Below the pieces are notes generated by a model. The model worked only from the letters and a program-made list of their open reading frames with translations, was not told the origin of the DNA and ran no database searches. From Peribolospora baueri (lineage: Eukaryota > Basidiomycota > Peribolosporomycetes > Peribolosporales > Peribolosporaceae), in contig JAMDHS010000020.1 in NCBI GenBank assembly GCA_029717555.1, forward strand, positions 62,001-126,000: a stretch of DNA of 64,000 nucleotides, in the 5' to 3' direction. The position numbers were made by a program, and so were the translations under genes. Shown piece by piece: positions 57,437 through 64,000 of the stretch; position 1 is the stretch's first letter, and every line of letters begins with the position of its first letter.

Positions 57437-59632
57437 TTACGCAGGCGAGATCTGGATACCCTTGTTGAAAACGTTCTCAGGATCGTACTTGGCCTTGAGC
57501 CGCTCCAGCCGGCCAAGGTTCTGGCCGTAGTATTCGGACGCCGGGACACCCGCGAGGGAATAGTTGGGGTAGAGCAACGCGCAAGCCGACTTGCCGCCCG
57601 CCGCCTCCGTGATCCGTTTCTCGCCATCGAGCAGGGCGTCCGGGACGAGGGCGTTGATGGAGGGATCGGGCGAGACGATGAGCAGCTCGAACACGTTCAA
57701 TTGCGGGTCGCCATGGGGGAACGCCGACGACTCGTTGGAGAAGTTGGCGAACGCGCCCTGCGGACACAGGAAAGGGGGGGTTCAGAGACCTTGGGTCAGC
57801 CCCTCGGCCCTCGCGACAGGCGGGGGCGGCATTCCCACCTTGAACATGGGCTCCACGAGTACGATCGTCCCCATAAAGCGCGGGTCGCGCCCGATCAACT
57901 CCTCCTGCCACTTGAGCGCCGCCTTAAAGACGTCGACGGTGAGCTTTGCGGGGGAGGCGGTGTGCATGAACGCGTTCAAAACGTTGGACGGCGTCGACAA
58001 CGAGTCTGATGGTGATGATGATGATGAAGAGGCGAGCGATCGATGCAGAACGAACGACGGGGGTCAGTCAGGAGAGAGCCGCACACGCACGCGACCAGCC
58101 GAGGAAGGACTCGCCCTGCATCGCGTTAACCTCTTCCCAAGTCATCTCCTTGGTCTGGTTGGCGACCGGCCCCAAATCAAGAGCCCATTTGAACACCTCC
58201 TGCCCTTCCTTCTCGGTGCCGTTCGTCAGCAGAGGCGCGATGACGCAGGCAGGGTGGTACTCGGGCGGCTGCCGCATGGTGACGAACAGCAGGGACGCTC
58301 CCGGGTCACGGTTGTTCGCGTGGAAAGTGGAGATGGCCTCTGTGAGCGCGTCGAACTTGTCCATAGTGAAAGCTGGTGGAGGTGGGGGGGGCCGGGGTAG
58401 AGAGAGGTGGGTGAGCACCGCCAAAAAGGCTGTTCTGGTCCGCCAGTCCTTTAGGTCCATGAACCGACCGACGTACCGATCACTCCAGACCAGCTTCGCT
58501 TCGGCTTCGGGAAAGCTCGCTGCGAGCCCCGGGGGGGAAAGGACAAAGAGGGAATTGAATACGCTTGCACGACAGCGTGGCGCAGAAGAAGCAGAAGACG
58601 GACTGACCAAGACAAACTCGGTGACGACTGCAAGAGGGCAAGACATGACATGAATGGCAAGACGACTCAGGTCAAGACTCCGGGGGGGGGGGGGTCATGC
58701 GGCTCTGCTCTGCTCGACTCAAGCCGCCGCATGCTCACCACCGAACTTGTTTCCGGCGCCTTTGAGGGCAAACATGAGGTCTGCGTCGTCTTTGGCGCGG
58801 ACGACCTCCCCGTTAGCGAGGACCACCTGAGCGGCGGGGGGGAGGGGGGAGGAAGGGCCAAAGTGCACGCGGGGTGAGCAGGAGAGAGAGCCAACGTGCC
58901 CCGGGGCCGAGGGCGAGCGGCCATCCGTCTGGCTCACCTCGGCATCGACGAGACTGTCGGAAGCGAGGCCGTGCTCGTGAGCGAGGTAGCTAATCCCACC
59001 GCCGAGGATGAAGCCGCCCACGCCGACGGAGCCGACCCTGCCGCCGAGAACGGTGACGTCGGTGGAGGCGAGCTTGCCATACACGGACGACCACGTCTGA
59101 CCGGGGCCGAGGACGACGGTGTTGTCCTTGGCGTCGTACTCGACTCTGAGACGGAGCGAGGTGATCAGCACACAGGAGAAAGGGGAACGACCGACGGTGC
59201 GCTAGCTAGCCAGGCCGGGCTGGCTGGTTGCTGCTGCTGCTGTTGCGGCTGCTCACTTGTTCAACTTGGCGAGGTCGATGACGACGCCCTCCGACTGCGA
59301 GTACGACATGCCGCCCGACCGCACAGCAAAGTCGATCTTGTTCGAGGCGAGCCATTTCACCTGCACACGAGGCCCAAGGTCGCGAGGCAGGAGCGGAGGT
59401 CAGGCAAGGCAAGCGACGGGCGGGCGCGGGAGAGCACACGACGAACGGTACGTACCGCCTTGGAGACGTCGTCCACGGTCGCGGGCCGGAGGACGGCTTG
59501 GGCTTGTTTCTTGTTCTGGACGCCCCACGAGGTGGTGGACTTGTTGAACTCTGCGCCATCGGTGGGGGTGATGACTTCGCCAGAGAAGGCGGGTCGGAAG
59601 GCGGCGAGCTGTTCGGCGAAGGAGGCAGACAT
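57437..59632 (-). CDS. FAD-linked (berberine-bridge-type) oxidase 2, histidine replaced
   Basis: About nine exons (minus): 59456-59632, 59257-59360, 58938-59145, 58739-58826, 58608-58627 (20 nt or slightly longer), a short exon near 58473-58521, then about 58068-58379, 57839-58005 and 57437-57757. Readable blocks: AFSGEVITPTDGAEFNKSTT, RPATVDDVSKA, SNKIDFAVRSGGMSYSQSEG, VVLGPGQTWSSVY, VLGGRVGSVGVGGFILGGG, NKFGVVTEFVL, FTMDKFDALTEAISTFHANN and YPNYSLAGVPASEYYGQNLG. The FAD-attachment histidine of the GGH motif is Met77 (GGM), so flavin is probably not held by an 8-alpha-histidyl bond. There is no signal peptide, so it is likely cytosolic, unlike oxidase 1. Borders between 58379 and 58627 are uncertain, because the introns there have lengths divisible by three and no stops. 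Confidence 0.82.
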
Positions 59633-60666
59633 GGCGGCGAGGCGAGGCGAAGCGAGGGAACGCGATCTGTGGCAAGCGAGGTCGGGCGTGAGGATGGTGG
59701 TGGGACGCGTCTTGCGTCTTGCTTTGGCGGTGGACGTGGCCGACGGGCGTGGCTGGCTGGCTATCTATCCAAGGGGTCGTCGTGACCGCCGATAGACACC
59801 CACAGCCGCCCGCCCGCCCATCCGACGGGCCGGCGAGCCCCGACGGGGGCGGTGGAGAATCGAGGATGCGGATGAAACACGACGGCGGTCGTGCGTGTCC
59901 GACAAGCTCGCTGTCCGTCGCACAAGGTGCGTGCGTTTGGTGCGAATACGGATGGAGCCTTAATGGCCACGTTCCCACGTTACGCCGCAGCCCCGTGCGG
60001 GGCATCGAAGTCCGCACGGGGCTGCGGCGCGCGACCCAGAAAGCAGACTCTGGTGCGGCCCAGACATACATACGTGAAACCGACGTGGCTTGCGGCACGG
60101 CGGCCGCATTTTAGAAGTGGGTGAGCGGACAAGGCTTGCTTAGAATCGCACGCGCCAGGGCCTCCCAGTCGATGGCCAATCGCCAATCGCAAGCGTCCAT
60201 CGCCCATTCCACCCGTCCCTCGGCCTGGGCCCTGCAGGGCGCCGCTTGATCGCCGTCCGACGTCGGACTGACCGTCGGCGAGCATCGAGATCGATTGCGT
60301 CGCGTCGCGTTCCTTTTCCTACCCCGTCCTCGCTGTCCTCCTGTCTGATCGCGGCTTGAGCGCCGGTGTACCGCCTAGTTCGATACTCGAGTGAAGAAGG
60401 TTCCGCGACCGTGAATTAAAGGAACGCTCGCTCGCTAGTTGGAAATCTATTCTCCGCGAAACGACTAAAACGGCCAGTCAGGTCTAGTCTACATTATTAT
60501 AGGTCCGCAAGCGGGGTAGGTAGCAGGGGGGACGTGTCTACGATGAAAACAAGGTATACAGAATGGAACCATGCAGAGAAAGGGTAGCGAAAAAGGGAAG
60601 CGAAAGGAAAAGAAAGGGTGGTGCAGAGGGAGAAAGAACAACAAGCGCGGACGGACGGCCCCACGT
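59633..60666. promoter_or_regulatory. Oxidase 2 promoter and DMATS 3' flank
   Basis: About 1.03 kb with no gene. It holds the 18-bp inverted repeat at 59983-60029 described separately. The rest is ordinary GC-rich sequence. Confidence 0.5.
59983..60029. promoter_or_regulatory. Perfect 18-bp inverted repeat with CGG-N11-CCG core
   Basis: Left arm 59983-60000 (cgccgcagccccgtgcgg) and right arm 60012-60029 are exact reverse complements, separated by 11 bases (ggcatcgaagt). The inner ends give CGG-N11-CCG, the spacing bound by Gal4-type Zn2Cys6 dimers, and the arms extend the symmetry far beyond the half-sites. It lies about 350 bp upstream of oxidase 2. Confidence 0.7.
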
Positions 60667-62097
60667 TCAGGCGCGGCCCCGTTCCCGAGCGTAGACCTCT
60701 GGGCTGAGGTAGATGGTAACGTCGCGCTCGCCGTTCTTGATCGCGCATCCGATCATGGTCTGCAATCCGGATCGAGAATTCAGGTCGCGGTGAGCGCCGA
60801 GTCGACGTACGAGGTCGGAATACCAACCGCGCTCGCGAACGAGACCGTGTCGGACCAAGAAATCGTCCATCCGGTCGGCCAATAGGGCGTCGGATCGGAA
60901 GTAGTGTCGCACGGGGAGATAGAACTTGGCCGACGGTAGAGGTCGGCCCTTGCGGAGCTCGTAGTAGGCCACGATGCCCTTTGTTCGCTCTGACTGGCCG
61001 TCGAGGTCTTGGCACGCCAGCACCGAACTAGAACCGGTCGTCGCCGTCGTCGTCGTCGCCTGCGTGGCCGGCGCGGGAACGTCCACAGGCACCTCACAGA
61101 ACGCCGCCCAGAGGTCCTGAGCGGCGCTGATCTGAGACTGCAGGGCGGCGTCGGTGGAAGGGACGGCACCGCCGAGAGACAGGTGCGACACCAGGTCGTC
61201 GAGGCCGGAGACGCGGAAACGCACGTAGACCTTGACGCGCGCCAGCTCTGGGGAAAGGCAGTCGACGCCCAAAAATTCGACCGTGCCCGCGGGCTCGTCG
61301 GGGCGACGACCGGCGTTGAGACCGCGCAGGTAGGCGTCGATGGCGTTCCACCCTTGATCGAGGCCGATGGACCTCATGGCGTCCGCGTAGGCCGCTTCGA
61401 CGGGTTGACGACGACGACGGTTGTGGGCGCGCTTGAGGGCGTCGGTGCACATGTACGCTTTCAGCAGCGGCTCCCGGCCAACGAGGTCGCAGCCGAACGC
61501 CAGTTGGGTCAGACCTTTCGCTTCGTCCGGCACGTTTGGGCCCGGGTCGAGGACGAGGTGCTTGCGGAGTTGGTGGAACCAGCCGAGGTCCATGTTGGGC
61601 GAATACGCCTGGTGCTCTTCGACCCATGCCAGCGGCGCCAGCGCGTTCACCGGGTCGGCCCTCTGCAAGGCCTCCGTAGGTGGCGCGGGCTCAAAGGAGA
61701 AGCGCACCTTGGCGCCGGCGTTCTTGGAGATGCTGATTGAGTACTCCACGGGAGAGTGGTCGTCGGTCATGTACGACTTCCAGCGCGCCGTCGGCAAGCC
61801 GCCCGGGCCATCCATCGGGGGGTTCGGGCCCAACGCGCCGGATCGGACGACGCGTTCGATGAAGAGCTCGCGCGAGGCGGCCGCCCGGCCGACGTCCTCT
61901 TCGCAGGCAGACAAGAGGATAGAAAGTTGCTCTACCAAGAGAGCGGCGCGGAACCATGGCGGCTGCTCCTTCTGCTGCATCGCCGAAGCGGTACTCGCAG
62001 ACCTGACCCTCCCGCCTAGTGCGGACCGGAGGGTGGGTAGACAAGTGGAGAAGGTGGGTTTAGAAGAAGCGAGGGTCTGCTGAGGGGCGAGCATCAC
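60667..62097 (-). CDS. DMATS-type aromatic prenyltransferase
   Basis: A single exon of 476 aa (437 from the second plausible start at 61980, MQQKEQPPW). Dimethylallyltryptophan-synthase family features in order: WKSYMTDDHSPVEYSIS (acidic residue E118 that would hold the indole nitrogen), VRFSFEP (R132), LLKAYM (K213/Y215), EFLGVDCLSPELARVKVYVR (R287/K289/Y291), SHLSLGG and AKFYLPVRHYFR (K391/Y393). These Lys/Arg/Tyr pairs form the ring of the PT-barrel that shields the allyl cation and binds diphosphate. The enzyme should move a dimethylallyl or similar group from its diphosphate onto an aromatic acceptor such as tryptophan, tyrosine or an indole product. The first 39 residues are Ser/Arg-rich without acids, like a mitochondrial presequence, which is odd for this family. 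It is the likely signature enzyme of the surrounding cluster. Confidence 0.88.
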   Translation of the reverse strand: MMLAPQQTLASSKPTFSTCLPTLRSALGGRVRSASTASAMQQKEQPPWFRAALLVEQLSILLSACEEDVGRAAASRELFIERVVRSGALGPNPPMDGPGGLPTARWKSYMTDDHSPVEYSISISKNAGAKVRFSFEPAPPTEALQRADPVNALAPLAWVEEHQAYSPNMDLGWFHQLRKHLVLDPGPNVPDEAKGLTQLAFGCDLVGREPLLKAYMCTDALKRAHNRRRRQPVEAAYADAMRSIGLDQGWNAIDAYLRGLNAGRRPDEPAGTVEFLGVDCLSPELARVKVYVRFRVSGLDDLVSHLSLGGAVPSTDAALQSQISAAQDLWAAFCEVPVDVPAPATQATTTTATTGSSSVLACQDLDGQSERTKGIVAYYELRKGRPLPSAKFYLPVRHYFRSDALLADRMDDFLVRHGLVRERGWYSDLVRRLGAHRDLNSRSGLQTMIGCAIKNGERDVTIYLSPEVYARERGRA

Positions 62098-63747
62098 CGT
62101 CGGAGGGGTTTATTAACGTAGAGCGGGAAGCAGGAGCAATGACCGCTATGGAGAGACGCGAGCAGGATAGGATCGCAAGCGCTCTGATTGTGAGAGGGAG
62201 AGAGGGAAGGTGAGGGCCATCCGAGGCAGGTACGGACGGACCACTCTGCTTTTTTTTACTCTTATCGGGTCCGGACAAGCGATCTCATCCTTACGGGGCC
62301 ACCCACTGCGGGATGGCCGTCTGAACAGACCCGTGGGCTGGGCTGGGCTCGGAGAGGTGCTTTCCGCCGCAGGGGAGGGCGACGGATAGCAAACCGGAGG
62401 ACCGGTGGGGATGGAATAGTCAGCACGTTACCCGGAGACAGACCAGACCGGTAGGCAGGGCACTGCAACGACTCGGATAAGCGGTGGTGGACAACGGCGG
62501 TGCCGTCCTGGAACGGGCTTGATGCACCCGCTTGGAGTTTGCACATACGGCGCGCATGTTATCTATAGCCGTCCGTCCACTGAAAACTGAAGCGGGCACA
62601 GCCTGAGAGACGGGCTGACCTGGGCGTGTGCTCATCGCACCCGGAAGAGGCCAGGGCGTTCTCCAAGGCGGCGGAGAGCGACCCAGTTAGGTGTGCGCCC
62701 GCTGTACTCTTCTTGCTGTACTCCACCGGACGTTCCTCTCCCTGCGCTCAGGGCCGTCACGAGACGACGACACGTTCAAAGGCCATGGCAGGAAGCGCCG
62801 TCGTTGCGCGGAGCAGAGGAAGTATGCTCATATTAGCATTTTCGTTCGTCCCTGCCTCGCTCTCTCTGCCTCTTTGTCTCTCTGTCTCTTTCTGTCTCTC
62901 TCTTTCGCAAGCGGAGGTGGAACGGTGCGGACGGAGGGACGAGAAGACGAAGCGGGAGCGAGAGAGAGAGGAGAAGCGGATATGGACCGAAGATCAAAGA
63001 CGAAGAACCGCGCCGTGCCTACAGAGGACGTGGCAGACGAATACGAATACAAATTCGAATACGAACACGAATCATGACCGACCTGTCTCTGCATGGACAC
63101 GGATGGAGCTGCCAGGTGCCAGGCCCAGCGCGAGGGTCACTCTGGGCCTGCGCGCTGGCGGCGGTACCCTGGAGTCACCTCTTCGGAAAGCGGCTCCAAC
63201 TCGGACTAGGGCGGCGTTACGGTGTTCCTGCTGCGTCGTCATGGCTTATCATGCGTACGCACACCCAGCCAACACCCAGCAACACCCAACGACACCCACC
63301 GTCACGCTCGTCCCACTCTCTCAACACCCCGTGGCCGGGTGGACCTTTTACTCGAGTCCTGCCTTCTCCCGTCGGCATTCGCATGGATCCTGATATCCGG
63401 CTGTGGCCACCGCTCTCACGCCCGCTGACCTGCGCGCACAGCTTCTCCGTCGGCCTGTGCAGCCAGCAAGGCCTTCATGGCCCCGGCCTGGTGCTCCATG
63501 ATCTGCACCGACAGGCGGAACAATGTGTCCACCTATAATCTCATCATCGTCCCCTGCGGCGCGTGCTCCAACCAAGGCACGCAGCCAACGACACACCCTC
63601 TTAAAGCTCCACGGGGCCTCTCGTCGCACCGTCAGGTGTCCCTCCTTCCACCTCCACCGCCTTCGCCGCTTTCGACTCCATACCCATTCCCCTCTCCACC
63701 AACCCGTCCGGCGCGTCGTCCATCCACCGCCCTTGACATCGCTCAAG
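62098..63747. promoter_or_regulatory. Upstream region of DMATS and of the right-edge gene
   Basis: About 1.65 kb between divergent starts. Contains CTCT-rich and GA-rich stretches (about 62850-62990) and a degenerate GAATAC repeat near 63037-63070. Long open frames are low-complexity and overlap each other on both strands; none is supported. Confidence 0.4.
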
Positions 63748-64000
63748 ATGGATCCGAGCGCCCTTCCGACGATGACCATCCCGGTCGTCAGCGAGACGCT
63801 CTTGCGGCAGCAAGGTGAGCAGTAGCAGTCACGAGCCGCCGCTGGGCATGGGCGAGAGAGAAGAAAAAAGGAAGGAATGAAGGAAGGAAAGGGCGCCCAC
63901 GCCAGCGTCGCTCGTCCGCCCCCTCGACTCTTCTCACCTCCGTGCGTGCGTCCCACCTCGCGCCTATAGCCACCTTCAACTACATTCAGGTAGCCTTTGC
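63748..64000 (+). CDS. 5' end of an unidentified gene (truncated by the window)
   Basis: Exon 1 63748-63814 encodes MDPSALPTMTIPVVSETLLR QQ and ends in phase 1 at a GTGAGC donor. Exon 2 starts at 63970 after a CTATAG acceptor and continues ATFNYIQ to the window edge. The splice borders and phase agree, so a gene probably starts here, but too little is visible to name it. It may belong to the neighbouring enzyme cluster. Confidence 0.5.

Noticed and set aside
58068-58073. A third GC-AG intron in oxidase 2 (after NAMQ)
   Set aside because: A standard GTGCGT donor slightly downstream (after GESFLGWS) is in the correct phase, so a GC donor is not needed.
62626-63538. Overlapping plus-strand open frames upstream of the right-edge gene
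   Set aside because: Composed of CTCT/GA-rich and simple-repeat DNA, with no motifs and conflicting frames.
1-64000. tRNA genes, rRNA or CRISPR arrays
   Set aside because: No B-box-like GGTTCGAATCC context with a cloverleaf, no rRNA segments and no regularly spaced repeats were seen.

Overview
The window comes from a basidiomycete fungus. It is GC-rich. Genes lie on both strands and are cut by many short introns (about 50-160 nt) with GTGAGT-type donors, and the recognisable proteins are fungal (Nup192, Mak5, Jjj1, Cox12, Zn2Cys6 regulator, DMATS-type prenyltransferase). A yeast-like Pucciniomycotina or Ustilaginomycotina species would fit, but the lineage is inferred from style only. Exon joins given here were read by hand; each was tested for GT/GC-AG borders, reading-frame phase and continuity of family motifs. 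Nearly all complete CDSs close to a whole number of codons.

1-21100, housekeeping: JJJ1 (-, runs off the left edge), COX12 (-, with an 8-nt microexon), a large orphan membrane protein (+), NADP-isocitrate dehydrogenase (-), a Zn2Cys6 transcription factor (-) divergent from a short-chain dehydrogenase (+), a TMEM19/DUF92 membrane protein (-) and an SH3 adaptor (+). 21100-25400 is gene-poor: one doubtful small membrane protein, then two oppositely oriented fossil fragments of Ty3/gypsy integrase that form a near-palindrome.

25400-46900, dense core genes: a LARP7/Pof8-type La-related protein (-) sharing a 237-bp promoter with the nucleoporin Nup192/Nup205 (+), COG6 (+), the ribosomal pair RPS13 (-)/RPS6 (+) with telomere-like boxes in the shared promoter, signal peptidase subunit SPC2 (+), an EF-hand protein resembling a Miro EF module (-), and the DEAD-box helicase MAK5 (+).

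47300-64000 changes character. A decayed MFS transporter is followed by a run of oxidative and prenyl-transfer enzymes: cytochrome P450, HpcH/HpaI aldolase, flavin amine oxidase, two FAD-linked (berberine-bridge-type) oxidases and a DMATS-family aromatic prenyltransferase, plus a truncated gene at the right edge. There is no NRPS or PKS. This looks like a prenyltransferase-centred natural-product cluster, probably acting on an indole or other aromatic amine. It is the most interesting item in the window. An 18-bp perfect inverted repeat containing a CGG-N11-CCG core lies inside it and could be a binding site for a Gal4-type regulator.
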